A stretch of 64,000 bases of DNA. Origin: Acanthacorydalis orientalis. Its lineage: Eukaryota > Arthropoda > Insecta > Megaloptera > Corydalidae. The position numbers and the translations under genes were made by a program. The DNA lies in contig CM068313.1 in assembly GCA_034766995.1 (NCBI GenBank), positions 31,733,325 through 31,797,324 on the forward strand, written 5' to 3'. This document shows, one piece after another, positions 36,987 to 49,094 of the stretch. Numbering within the stretch: position 1 is the stretch's first letter; each line of letters opens with the position of its first letter. Below the pieces are notes generated by a model. It worked only from the letters and a program-made list of their open reading frames with translations, ran no database searches and was not told the origin of the DNA.

Positions 36987-38455
36987 AGTCATGTAATCTA
37001 AAAAACGAAGAGAACTAGGACTATAAATCGACAGAATTACGATTATAAAAATACAGAACTATAGTTTTATATAAATTATTTTTAAAAGCTAGTAGTGATT
37101 ATTTTAAATAAAACTAACATTTGTTTACTATTAATTAAGATTTTACATTTATGTAATAAATTTATTTTTTTATTTATACATTTTCTTTCTATTTTTATGT
37201 TCATAATTATATAATTACCATGCTCCGAAATTTGAATGACTAAAAATTTCCTTTTTCGAGATCTTAAAATAAAATATGTGAAAATATTCAATTCGTAAAA
37301 TATTCAAACACATTTAACTATTATAATATACTCGTATGTCTTGTCAATTCTATAAATGTTCTATATTTCACTCTGTCGATTCTACCCAACTAGCATCCAA
37401 AGGTCAATTATTTACCAGCTCCGACTATTCGGCAATAAACAAAGACAAAGTACAGTATTTGTATGAAATAGAATATTACTGTTAATGTTACAATAATATA
37501 GAATAAAATTACAAACAATATTATATAAGAATATGAGAATATCTAGTGATATTCAAATCCAGCGCTGTAGATTTAGTTTGTTCTATTGATATCAAACATC
37601 TTGATATCCGTATAATATTTTGAGCTGTATTGATACCAAAGTTGATAATAATTTTTAGAGAAAATCTATGAATACTAAACGATGTAACATACCTCCTTTT
37701 CAAAAAGAAAACTTAAGGTACACTAGCCAGAATTGCATTTCAATGCACCGCTCTATAATAAATATTAACAACGGTCTTTTATTAGAAAATGTTATATAAA
37801 AATTACATATCTGCATGTTATGTATTAGACCACTTATAAATTACTCACACATTTTAAATTTGTTTGATTTTTATGTTTATAAAAAATTATAAAGCCCCAA
37901 ACACTTTTCAATACTAAAAATATTTTAGAATGCCAATTTCCTAATTTTTTCACATCTATGTCTTCCATGTCAATTCTATTCAATGACATGATTTTCTGTG
38001 TATATATATATATATATACATACATACAAAATATCATACCATTGAATACAATATACCATAAATTTAAAGGCGATGTTTCCTACCAGTTTATACTAAAAGC
38101 ATGAAAACCATTGCACCGTTCATAAAAAAGTATATAAATAGGTACAATGTGTTTTTGAAAAGGATATAGATTTGAAATATAGCATAATGATGGGCCACTG
38201 TGCAAAATCTGACAGAAATTTCAGAATTTCACTATATGTTTGCTAGCTTCATTTTTCTTTTTCGTTATAAATATATACAAAAAGAATATATTTTCATATT
38301 TCCATACAAGCTAGATATTTTATATTTAGCAGATTGATTTCTCCATATGAATGTATTCAAGTTTAAGGTAAATATTAATATAATTTAATGAGTAGTGAAA
38401 AGGATTTTATTTTATTTTTCTCCTATAATATGTTATAGATATCTCGTTTCATTGC

Positions 38456-38471
38456 ATATATATATATACAT

Positions 38472-38565
<94 letters not shown>
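38456..38565. repeat. Long interrupted (TA)n array
   Basis: About 110 bp of TA with a few TACA and TGTACA interruptions. Confidence 0.97.
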
Positions 38566-38569
<4 letters not shown>

Positions 38570-39213
38570 TTTAATATAAAATTCATACTTATTTAAATAT
38601 ACAGAGATTATTTCAAAAACAACAAAATATATAAATTAATACCTTTATATCAGCCTATTTTCCAATTTATGAATTCAACACAATCAAAAAATGTCACACT
38701 AGTTATAACTGTATAAAACTCAAGCGAATACAAATATTCAACACTTGCTCGGCAATAACCTACTGTAAGTTATGTAAGTATGAAAACCGATTAATATCTA
38801 ATAATTAATGCAATATTCATGCATTTTTTTGTAATGTCCAATAGATTAACTGTTCATTTATAGTTCTTATAAGTAATAAAAATGTATTTTAATACACACA
38901 ATTTTCTCAAACACAACGTCTAACGGCACTAAATGTTTGAGACAACACTAAGCATGCGCGTGATATTTATGACAAAATTTTTATTATTTTCAAGTAGTTA
39001 TATAACAGTTACATATAAAACTTATAAGGCAAAAAAAGATAAGAATATAAAGTTCCTCTATATAGAAAAAAGGATGAGAAAAATTAATACAATTTTATAC
39101 TGTTCACGTCCACTTTCTGGTTATGTAAATATTCTAAATTTAGCCGAGTGTTAGTGAAAAAATATCATAGAATTTACAATATTAGTAAGAATATCATATG
39201 ATGAATATCCATA

Positions 39214-39215
<2 letters not shown>

Positions 39216-39252
<37 letters not shown>

Positions 39253-39317
39253 GAATTATTTGTATTTTAATATCATTATTCATGTTTTCATATATTTATA
39301 TAGGATTATCTATTCTA

Positions 39318-39360
<43 letters not shown>

Positions 39361-39381
39361 CACTTTCTCTCTCTGTCTCAT

Positions 39382-39426
<45 letters not shown>
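39216..39426. repeat. Microsatellite cluster
   Basis: Three (TA)n tracts (39216-39251, 39320-39356, 39392-39426). CT-rich and (CA)n sequence at 39363-39392 separates the last two. Confidence 0.96.
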
Positions 39427-39431
<5 letters not shown>

Positions 39432-39639
39432 GATATAGTAAATTAACGTAGTTATATGTTGAAATGACAACCTTAATCAATTTCCTAAATAATTATTATA
39501 ATTATTTGTATTGCAGTAATATAATGAATAACAAGATATGATATAAATATTAAAATTTCATTTCTTTCTTCTGCATGTTTCAAATTTTTGGTATTCCAAC
39601 TATTCAACGATTCAGCTGATGTAATCTAGCGTGACTCTT

Positions 39640-39740
39640 TTCTCTCATCCTCTTTCTCTCTTTATATATATATATATATGTGTGTGTGTATATATATATA
39701 TATATGTATGTATGTATATATGTACGTATGTATATATGTA
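39640..39740. repeat. Compound CT-rich/(TA)n/(TG)n/(TATG)n array
   Basis: CT-rich start, TA, five TG units, TA, then GTATGTATG-type repeats. Confidence 0.95.
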
Positions 39741-40800
39741 TAAGCGTGCTTGTTGTTATATTTAAACGGAAAATTTAACTTTGTAAGAAAGTATTTCCTC
39801 AGTTTACTTAAACAAATTATATCTAAAGTGAATGGAGGTGAATTTTAATCTTAAATGCCAATATAATTCAGTGTATTCATATATTGCACAGAAAAAAAAG
39901 CATGGAAATATTTTGTTAAGAATAGTTAAAACACATAGAATCAGAGAAGAATGAACAAAAGGAAAGAAAACTTGAAGACATATTAGTATAAATTGACAAC
40001 GTATTTTAAAAAGAGAAGGTATCAAATTAAAAGTGTTTATTAAGTGTCAGTATTAAATATAACATCAGTTAACATTCAAGTGCCACTGAACATGCAATAT
40101 TAGAAAATACATCACAAATTATGAGAAAACAGAGATACTAAAGCATTCACAATGAAAGAAATTATTTGAATTATTTACCTTGCATTGGATTTTAAAATAT
40201 TTATGTAATGATGGTGTAACGATAAATTTGTGAATGCATCTCTCTCTCTTCTATTGTTTTAGATATTTATAAATATATATATATATATAATAAAAAAATA
40301 TTTATTGTAATTAAAAAAATTAAAATGTTAATACTTTAAAAAAATGACTATCACTTTTATTAATAACATTACGAAATATTCAATTGTATATTATTTTATT
40401 TCGTGAACAAGAATTTAAATCTTCACAAATAATATTTTAAACGAATTGATATCTACAGAAAATATATTAAAAACGATACCAAACGGAACTTTTGAAAACT
40501 AATAATAAAATTTTACTCTGTATACAAACATTTGCGACAAAATGTAAAACAATAGACAAAATGTATGCAAAGTATAGAATGCTTTAAAAAAAAACTATGA
40601 AGGAACCATGAAAATTATTATAAATATGAAAGAACTTCAAGAAACAAATTATTACCTTATATGGAATATAAATAATGAACAGTGTGAAATAAACAAAAGC
40701 GTACCATCAAAATTATTTTAACATTACGTGTAAAATTATTGTTAGTAATTGGAAAGATTACATCAACAGACATCAATCAAGATGTTTAAAAAATTTGGAA

Positions 40801-40803
<3 letters not shown>

Positions 40804-40849
<46 letters not shown>

Positions 40850-40890
40850 ACGTATATATATATGTATATATATATATATATATATGTATG
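40804..40890. repeat. (TA)n array abutting a MITE
   Basis: About 85 bp of TA with TGTATACG and TATG interruptions, ending at the left terminus of the 40.9 kb element. Confidence 0.97.
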
Positions 40891-40893
40891 TGG

Positions 40894-41088
40894 GATAATT
40901 CAACTTAGGCTTCCGTACGCAAGTATTAAAAAAAACACAAAAACTGAAGAAACATGTTATCTCCCATTTTTGTTCAATTGTATTTTAACATTTAATTAAA
41001 CTAAAAAATTAAATAAAAAATAACATGACTTTTTTAACCCCTGCGCCTTTTTTTAATACTTCCACGTGGAAGCCTTAATTGAATCATC
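40894..41088. mobile_element. Unclassified MITE with long terminal inverted repeats
   Basis: The left arm (40894-40934) begins GATAATTCAACTTAGG; the right arm, read on the minus strand from 41088, begins GATGATTCAATTAAGG. Over 41 bp the arms agree at 33 positions, both ending in AAGTATTA followed by a run of A. A weaker second block (ACATGTTAT against the complement of ATAACATGA) extends the pairing to about 65 nt. Each arm holds a 14 bp near-palindrome: CTTCCGTACGCAAG (40910-40923) and the perfect CTTCCACGTGGAAG (41059-41072). The roughly 195 bp element is flanked on both sides by (TA)n DNA, which hides any target duplication. The centre is AT-rich and non-coding. I do not recognise the family; a TA-targeting Tc1/mariner-like or fold-back origin is an inference. 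Confidence 0.7.
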
Positions 41089-41141
41089 TTATATATATAT
41101 ATAATCATAATCATCTGGTATCACCTTATATATATATATAT
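41089..41141. repeat. Short (TA)n runs right of the MITE
   Basis: Two short TA runs, each preceded by a related AATCATC...CTTATA segment, suggesting a small local duplication at the element's right border. Confidence 0.6.
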
Positions 41142-42079
41142 GAAGTTGAAGTATCAGTTTTTCAAACTAAACCAAATGTATTTCATTCAAACAATGAATA
41201 AGTAATTTGAAGGCATCAAAATAAAATTACATAACATTTATGTAATAAGTAAATATGAATGCGGATTTTTTCTATTATGGAATTAAATGAAAAATGTTAA
41301 GTGTAGTACATTTATGATTTATCGGTATTATAATCCACAGAATTCAAATAAATGCAAATTAATTATAAATTACAAACATAATCGATTCATTCAACAAGAT
41401 AAAAATCTGAAACATACCTTATTTCTAATGAAAAAACTGTCATTATATATTGGTCTTATTTTACTAAACACCCCATTATCATTCTTACATTTTAATTCAA
41501 GTGAACATTTTTTAGTTGGTTTAAAGACAATCATAAAATTGATGATCCTCTTAAGACTGAATATATAAGTACAAAATTAAGTAAACATAAGGAAACATGC
41601 AGTAATCTGATTTCGTAAATAAGTTTCACATATATACCAGTTTACTCAGTAGCAAGACCTTTTCAAACAGTTAATAGTATAAGAATATACCTCAAAGCAT
41701 AATAAATTATTATATTTTGTCAGTTTTTAGAACTGTATGTTCAATTATAAGTTATAAAATATGTGTTTTTTTAGATTTAATTTAAATTTTAGTTTATTTA
41801 TGATCAATAATTTCTAAAAATATGTCTTTTTAAAATTTTTATTTGTATATATGCATATATTAATACATTCTTTTTAGATTTTTCATTTTATTGTATTTTT
41901 ATATATTATGTAAAAGAAATGGTTGATAATTAATTAATTAAATTTTTACATAATTTTTTATGAGCTTTTAATTTATAGACTTAACTCACTTATTTTTTAT
42001 AAAATGTTAGAAATATAATTTTAAAGTCTATAATACATTTTATCAACTCATTAAGAATCGTGTAGAGTAAATAAAACTG
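41142..42079. other. AT-rich non-coding DNA
   Basis: A 93-codon + frame (41287-41568) is Lys/Leu/Asn-rich with no recognisable domain; I do not accept it as a gene. Confidence 0.65.
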
Positions 42080-42475
42080 CATGTATTTATATACCGTGTA
42101 TTATTTATGTGCAAGGGTAACTCTATGTGTGAAGTGTTCAAAAGTCGTATATCAAACGTTCATAGTGTGTTATGCAGACTTGACTTTATTGTCGTTTCGC
42201 TGCCGACCACGAAGCAGACCTGGAAGCCACACATTTAAAGAAATTATGGAAAACAGATGTTTTACAAATAATAATTACCGTGGCACTGGCTAAAACATAA
42301 TTACAACGTATAACGGCGGCACCTTTACGATCGCTAAGCACGCTAAACGCTGCTAAAGATCGTTCAACGACAGCTTATTGCGGGTGTTGATATTTTCAAC
42401 CGTTGTAAACGGCGCTATCGTTTCGAGAGAAACGCACATACCGTAATTGCTAATTACGCGTATTTTTAAATTAAT
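42080..42475. other. GC-elevated island, candidate regulatory element
   Basis: One of the richest islands: AACGGCGGCACC, three GCTAA words within about 25 bp (42332-42356), CAACCGTTG and AACGGCG (Myb-like), and the paired homeodomain site at its right end. A 70-codon + frame (42081-42293) has no domain and is probably chance. Confidence 0.4.
42444..42456. promoter_or_regulatory. Paired homeodomain core TAATTGCTAATTA
   Basis: Two TAATT cores eight bases apart close the 42.1-42.5 kb island. Nearby are several AACGG/CCGTT Myb-like words and three closely spaced GCTAA words. Confidence 0.25.
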
Positions 42476-42895
42476 ATGGTAATGACTTTGGATATTTATT
42501 TTTTTCACATCCTCTAATAAAATTTGATTTATAATGAAATGTTATGTGGTCAATGTAAATATTTGATAATGATAACAAATAACCGTTAATTTTGTATTTA
42601 TTTTGAAACTGTGATTAAAAGCACTGAATTGGGTCATTCAATTAAATTTTTCACTATTCTTGGTAAAATTTACTTATTTTGTGTTAATATTCGTGAATAT
42701 ATTCATAAATTAGTAGTTTTTCGATACTTCTTTTTGTTTAATTTGTATTTTTTTTAAATAAAATTATGTTTTGAATATATATTGATTTTTATATTTTGTA
42801 CTGTGTTATTTTGGTAAGGATTCATAAAATTATTAATATCTTATAAACATATATTCACCACCTATTATCTCTGATTCTTGTTTAGATATTGTATG

Positions 42896-42945
<50 letters not shown>

Positions 42946-42976
42946 ATATATATATATTGTATATATATATATATAT

Positions 42977-43015
<39 letters not shown>

Positions 43016-43539
43016 ACTATTAAATTATATGGGTTCACTCTAATAAACTAAGATGTTTTTCTTCGTAAAGATTTTAAATTGTAATAACATGAAATTCTTT
43101 TATAATTATTTAATTATTTAATTTCATACGCGGTTATTACACAATTTTTGCTATAAAAATGATTATTGTTAATAATTTTTAAAAAAGAATGTTTAAAATT
43201 TTAATTTCTGATAATAATAATATCAAAATAATTCTAATAAATTTCTGTCACCATGATTAAATTCACTTTGGAAATTAAATAAATTTTCATTCAACAAACT
43301 ACATTTTTTTCTATTCTGAAATGCTTAATAAATAATTATTGACCATCATGATCAATAAGATCATTTATTAATTATTTGTGATCAGCATTTTTTTGTGGTT
43401 TGTAGTATGAAAAAAATATTTTTTGAAAGGAAACAAAAATAATTATTACATTGAATAGGGTCGCCTAGATTATATTTTATAATATTACATATATATATAT
43501 ATATATAATGCATATTGTAATTATCAACAACGTCATTTT
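42476..43539. other. AT-rich non-coding DNA
   Basis: The interrupted array at 42.9 kb, then a small nested inverted repeat at 43325-43371 (TTAATAAAT / ATTTATTAA around TGATC / GATCA). Confidence 0.65.
42890..43013. repeat. (TA)n array with regular TTG interruptions
   Basis: About 124 bp of TA broken three times by ATTGTATA (TTG at 42942, 42957 and 42978), a higher-order pattern made by slippage of an interrupted unit. Confidence 0.96.
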
Positions 43540-43775
43540 ACGACTACCAAAATGTATTCCCTTCTCTCAGGAAACGTACGTCTGGGTATGACATACGTCT
43601 GCCAGCAATTATATATGTCGACTGGTCACCACCGACAGCGCTGCTGATGCTTTCATGAAATCACGTGTTAGCCGGTGCAAAGCTTAATTGCCTCCCGGCA
43701 AAGCTTTCTGACTAGACCAGGACTTCCTATAGCCATAGTAATAACTTCTGTACAGATTGGCTATAGAGGTACCTA
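43540..43775. other. GC-elevated island, candidate regulatory element
   Basis: Contains ACATACGTCTG in a tandem-like pair with ACGTACGTCTG, CACCACCGACAGCGC, TCACGTG, repeated GCAAAGCTT and the CTATAGCCA inverted repeat. No open frame. Confidence 0.4.
43727..43766. repeat. 9 bp inverted repeat CTATAGCCA / TGGCTATAG
   Basis: Perfect 9 bp arms (43727-43735 and 43758-43766) with a 22 bp spacer in the 43.6 kb island. GCAAAGCTT is also directly repeated just upstream (near 43677 and 43698). Confidence 0.5.
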
Positions 43776-43875
43776 TGAATTCGACTGCATATAAAATATA
43801 TTTTCAGTGCAACAAATTCGATGCAAAACTTCTCTATTTACATTTTGCAAAAACATTTTGTTCTTAAATTTATAT

Positions 43876-43912
43876 GTACACACAGACATACACACACCCA
43901 CACACACCCCCC

Positions 43913-43975
<63 letters not shown>

Positions 43976-43980
43976 GTATA
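43876..43980. repeat. Compound (CA)/(C)n/(TA)n array
   Basis: CA-rich with CCCA units and a run of seven C, leading into more than 40 bp of TA with a TG interruption. Confidence 0.96.
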
Positions 43981-44405
43981 AAATTAACATGTTCACTTAC
44001 TAGATATCAATTACATTATATTTTTTAATTGTAATAAATAATAACTATTCAAAAAATGTTGTATGTTTCGATAAAAAGAAATACATCAAACAAAAATATA
44101 CAAAGTAATAAATGTAAATAATTTGTTTGAATATAAAATTTGCCTTTTAAAACATGCATGATAGTGTTTCATTTGTGGTTTATTAAAAAATCAATATCAT
44201 TTAAATGTATGCTACGCTAGACAACAAAACTTTTTATTTCAATAGTAACGTTTATTTACAACATTTGATTTGGGTTTTGTATGTTTTTATTAATAAATTT
44301 ATGTTACTATAAAATGACCTAAGTATTCAAGTGTTGTAATTAATTTACTATTAAAAGAATATATAAATTTTAATAACGAATATATAAACATACATGTATA
44401 CATAA

Positions 44406-44408
<3 letters not shown>

Positions 44409-44452
<44 letters not shown>
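44409..44452. repeat. (TA)n microsatellite
   Basis: Pure tract of about 44 bp. Confidence 0.97.
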
Positions 44453-44457
<5 letters not shown>

Positions 44458-45115
44458 GTATACAGAGATGTATGTATGTAGCATAAACCTATACATGGAT
44501 TTATATATTTGTGGAAATACATTTTCACTTATTTATTTACATAGATTTAATAATCGTTAAAATCAGTTTAATGTATATTCTTTTATTATAACCAAATAAA
44601 AATAATTCGAAGTAAAAATTTATACTTTTATTAAAATAAATATAATTTAAATTATTATTAAGGTAACGTGGATAACTATTTGGTGTATATTTAAATAAAG
44701 TTATTTAATTAATATTTACAAGGGCACTAAAATACATTAATAATAAACAATTAATTATGAATAAATTTTCCGTCGAAAAAAGTTGAAGTTACACTTGTTT
44801 CAAATTATTATTATTCTAGTAATATTATGACTTTAAACACATGTAGTTTTTTATCTAAATGTCAATAAAAAAAATCACATAAATAATAATGGGAGTACAT
44901 GTTTGTAATTTCATATTTTTTTATATATTTGACTTTGTTAGAATTTTGTGAATATTTCACCTTTAAATGTAGTTTCATTATTATTGGAAACTGGTACATA
45001 TAGAAATGAGCTTCAGATATACGATTTCAGGTTAACTAAAAACGTTGATATGTAACAAATAATATATATATATATATTAATTATTACTCATTATTTTATA
45101 CATTTTTTGATAATA

Positions 45116-45116
<1 letters not shown>

Positions 45117-45194
<78 letters not shown>
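45117..45194. repeat. Compound (TA)n(GA)n microsatellite
   Basis: About 20 TA units followed by about 15 GA units. The GA tract carries multiple GAGAG words, potential GAGA-factor sites. Confidence 0.97.
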
Positions 45195-45195
<1 letters not shown>

Positions 45196-45944
45196 CGATG
45201 TGTGTATGTCTAAGTATTATATATAATGAGAATATCGATTTATTAGTGCTATTTCGATTTTTGCAATAAAACATGAAGATGTAATTACCATACAACCAAT
45301 ACTGATTACCTTATGTATGTATGACCCAGATTCTACATCACTTGTTATGATGGATTAATATTTTTGCAAAATAGTGGATAGACCCAAAATTTATATTTTT
45401 TTGAAAGAAAATAATTAAAAAGTGGAATGTTTTCCATTAGATTTATTCTCTATTTTTTTATTATAAAATAATATCACTGAAAATAAAATTTAAATATTTT
45501 TTTTACAGTCTATTAAAATTAATATTCAAATATTTTATAGTCTCTTCAAAATTAGAGTTACATGTACACAAAAGACATTAGAAGTAAATTAAAGTAATAA
45601 ATTATATATTGTTTTGCAAACATAATAATAAACATTTATGCATTTGACAAATGGAAAATATAAGATTTATGTAATTTTACATTTTTCATTTCATTTAACA
45701 AAACGATATCTCTCTATATTACTTTTTACATATATATTCCTAATCAAATTCCATTTTTAGACATATTTTCAAACGTCAAAACTGTTTAAAAACATTCAGA
45801 TGTGTTTGTTTTCAATAAGAGCCTATTATTTTTTATAAATTAGATGGTACATCATTATTTTCTAATAAATGTAGCGTATAAAAATACTTTTATAAATGGT
45901 TTTATCTAAATGTTCTAAAATTATACATACACAAAACAATTACC

Positions 45945-46040
45945 ATATACACATATACACACACATTTACACACACACATGCACACACATACACACACGT
46001 ACACACACATACACACACGTACACACACGTACACATACAT

Positions 46041-46077
<37 letters not shown>
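45945..46077. repeat. CA-rich minisatellite-like array leading to (TA)n
   Basis: An ACACACACAT + ACACACACGT 20 bp unit occurs at 45981-46000 and 46001-46020, with a half unit at 46021-46030, inside a longer CA-rich tract. The tract is almost continuously alternating purine-pyrimidine, including ACGT steps, and ends in about 24 bp of TA. Confidence 0.95.
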
Positions 46078-46140
46078 ATAGAGAAAATATTAATAGTACA
46101 TAAATAATTTAAATTCAATTATAGTACAACCAAGAAGTAA

Positions 46141-46446
46141 CCATTATTATCGATTCTCAATATATTATTTGTGATTCGTGATGAATGTAACATTGGAATG
46201 CTTAGACATCTCCGGAACCACATTTCAAATAGAAAGGGCGTGTTTATACCATTCTACTCTAACATAGCCTCTCTGTTCAAAAACGATTCTTCTTACGAAT
46301 GCATGGAGAATACAATTAACAATTTATATTCAGTATTGCGCTTCAGCTATGGAAAATGCAAATTGCGAAATGTCCAGCTTGAAGAATTAAATCGTTTGCC
46401 ATTTGCAACATTCGCAACGGAGAAGTTAACGAAACATGTACGCTAG
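46141..46446 (+). other. Longest mixed-composition open frame; possible unrecognised exon or gene relic
   Basis: After a stop at 46138-46140 the frame stays open for about 102 codons to a TAG at 46444-46446. The first ATG is at 46198. The residues are diverse (Cys, Arg, Glu, Phe and Leu spread throughout, with a stretch near the C-terminal end rich in Leu, Glu and Arg), unlike the Ile-Tyr repeats of most frames here, and GC rises above the background across exactly this interval. I recognise no domain, see no strong splice acceptor and have no homology evidence. It could equally be a non-coding island. Confidence 0.25.
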
Positions 46447-46579
46447 TTCGAGATAATATTATTAAAATCATATAAATATTTAAATTAGTTTGAATTTATT
46501 TAGTTACTTTTAAAATCATTCTTTAATTAGCTTCTTTCATTTTTTATTTTTTAAATATTTTTATATAAATAATACATAC

Positions 46580-46583
<4 letters not shown>

Positions 46584-46621
<38 letters not shown>
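46584..46621. repeat. (TA)n microsatellite
   Basis: Pure tract of about 38 bp. Confidence 0.97.
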
Positions 46622-46624
<3 letters not shown>

Positions 46625-47345
46625 TTACTTAGGCTAAGATTTTCATTTAATATAATAAAATCAAACATAAAATATTTTTAGCCTTTTCCATATGAAGCAT
46701 ACAGTAATAAATAATATACTAATTTAATATAATTAGAAAATATTTTTCTTTCTTCATATTACTTTCAAATAATAAATTATTATAATTATGGAAAGTTAAA
46801 ACAGGCAAAATAAATGTAAATATAAGAAGTTTACGCCCTTTATTATTTTGTACTACGAATATTCAATAACATTGTTAAAAATAGTTACAAATGAAATGAT
46901 TTTCAAAAAAAAACAATTTAATAATAATCTAATTTGATTATTTCTATAATAGTGTTTTATATTGTCGGTTGAATTATTTAAATTCGCACATATTCATAAA
47001 TTTAAAATAATAATTTCATGTGATAATATCTAAATATAAATAATGCGTTTTCAAGAAGAATCAATTATGTATGAATACATGTGAGCAAAAATACACGTTA
47101 ATTATAGTAAACAACTGCAAAAAATAAAGCTACGATAGACAGCGATACCATTCAAATTCATAAACGAATCCCAACGTTTAATTTAAAAATAGAAACAGCA
47201 ATCAATAAATTTTGGCTACCAAATTCACGATATTTAGAAACAATGTGCAATTCCTATTCATGATTCTTAATAGCTAATAATATTTAATGTTTTATAAAAT
47301 CTAGTTAGTAATTAACATCAACAATTCTATATAATATAAATGTAT

Positions 47346-47380
47346 TATATATATATATATATATACATATATATTTCAAA

Positions 47381-47421
<41 letters not shown>

Positions 47422-47422
47422 C
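47346..47422. repeat. (TA)n / (CA)n / (TA)n cluster
   Basis: Two TA tracts with AAAACACACACACATACA between them. Confidence 0.95.
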
Positions 47423-48607
47423 ACTTCTGTACGATGAAACAATTAATAAGAAAAATAAAAATAGAAAGTCATAAAAAATATTTCATGTGCATATTTATGA
47501 TTACGTATTATTTATTGAAAAAGAATAAATAAATATTAAATTCAAATATTTATATAGGATACTTCAACGCATCCTAGAGAAATAGAAAGAAAAAGTACAC
47601 AATTTTATATTGGAAATTAATGTACTAAAAATAAAATATTTTCATTTTATTTTTCCCTGTAGAGTATAAAAATCATTAATATTAAAAAAACAAGAAAGCT
47701 AATTGAATAGTAAATATACCCCAATGTGTTCACCCTACATAACGTAAATAAGGTAATTATTCTTTGCAAACAAGTCTATCAATCAAATATAGAAAAACAG
47801 GTTAAATAATAGTTTCAGTGTAAATTGTCTTATGATTATCACTTTGTTTACGATAAATATACAATTTTAAATATATATATATACATTGAATTCTAATAAA
47901 ATATTATTTATAGTACTGTATTTCAATAACAGATTTTTTATTAGAAAAATTATAAATATTGTAAAAAAGGAATACATTTATTTTTTCAAATATGTAATTA
48001 TACATTTTCAAATTTATTAATTGTTTCAATTTTGATAAATCTTGAAAAAAATGTAATTATTAGTACTTTAATAATCGATTTAAAAATTAATTTAAATATT
48101 TTGATGTGTAACTTTTAATAAATATGAAATAATGTTTAAATTATTGAATCTATATTATATATATATATATATTATTTAAATAATTATATAATTATACTTT
48201 AAATAATATTAGATTTATAAGTTTGGAAAACAAATTGATCTAATTTATTATAATATAATATTAAAACACCAAACATCACGACAATGGACGATTTTTACAT
48301 ACCTGAAATATAACAATTATGATAGTCAACTATCGTGCATGAAGACAATTTAAAAGGTCAGAAACGTAATGTATATGTATAATAAAATGCTGTTTTCAGA
48401 AATAAAAAAACACTAATATTAACAATAAGAAAATAATACTATATAATTTTTTGTTATTTATCAACGCATGTGTAAATACACAAATATATAAACATATATA
48501 CCCAAATATACATATATACATAAACAAATATATATATATATATAGTCACACTTAAAATAAAATTACGTTTTATGCTTTCTTTTAATTTATGAATTCATTA
48601 TTAAAAT

Positions 48608-48612
<5 letters not shown>

Positions 48613-48654
<42 letters not shown>
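48613..48654. repeat. (TA)n microsatellite
   Basis: Pure tract of about 42 bp. Confidence 0.97.
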
Positions 48655-48658
<4 letters not shown>

Positions 48659-48874
48659 TAATATTCGTTTTCGATGAGTAGTAATAAATTATTTCGTTAA
48701 AGTTGAATTCATCTCATTATAAGTCATTAATTTGCATCGTTCTTCATTAAATCAATCACGATTACATGTATCGAAACAATCGATGTTCCTCAATTGGCTT
48801 TATTTTATAAAGCTATTTAACATCAACGGTCTACAAAGCTCGAGATTCACAATTGACAGTTTTAGATTAAGCTT

Positions 48875-48914
48875 CAATCCGGAAACCAGTATTTCAATTC
48901 AGAAACCAATAGAT
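48875..48914 (+). repeat. 20 bp imperfect tandem duplication
   Basis: CAATCCGGAAACCAGTATTT is followed immediately by CAATTCAGAAACCAATAGAT, matching at 15 of 20 positions, within a small unique-sequence patch (48730-48920). Confidence 0.45.
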
Positions 48915-49023
48915 TAAGTACTTGTCACATTTAACACATTAAATAATATAGTTTTTGTTCACAGATGTTTGTTTTTAACAAAAATAAATAAACAATTTTA
49001 TATTATGCATTTATAATATGCTT

Positions 49024-49090
<67 letters not shown>
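49024..49090. repeat. Compound (CA)n(TA)n microsatellite
   Basis: About five CA units followed by about 28 TA units. Confidence 0.97.

Positions 49091-49094
<4 letters not shown>

Larger units (their letters stand above)
37031..40803. other. AT-rich non-coding DNA
   Basis: Contains the microsatellite clusters at 38.46, 39.2 and 39.64 kb and small compositional frames. A modest unique patch at 37380-37470 has no further features. Confidence 0.7.
43981..45944. other. AT-rich non-coding DNA
   Basis: Two arrays only (44.4 and 45.1 kb). Nothing coding is seen. Confidence 0.7.

Noticed and set aside
37560..37615. Minus-strand GATGTTTGATATCAA, resembling miR-190
   Set aside because: Partial match only, and no precursor-like stem of adequate length around it.
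41287..41568. 93-codon + frame
   Set aside because: Lys/Asn/Leu/Ile composition is exactly that of AT-rich background; no recognisable family.
45896..46118. Thr-His and Cys-Val repeat peptides on both strands
   Set aside because: Translation of the CA/TG-rich array; no biological frame.
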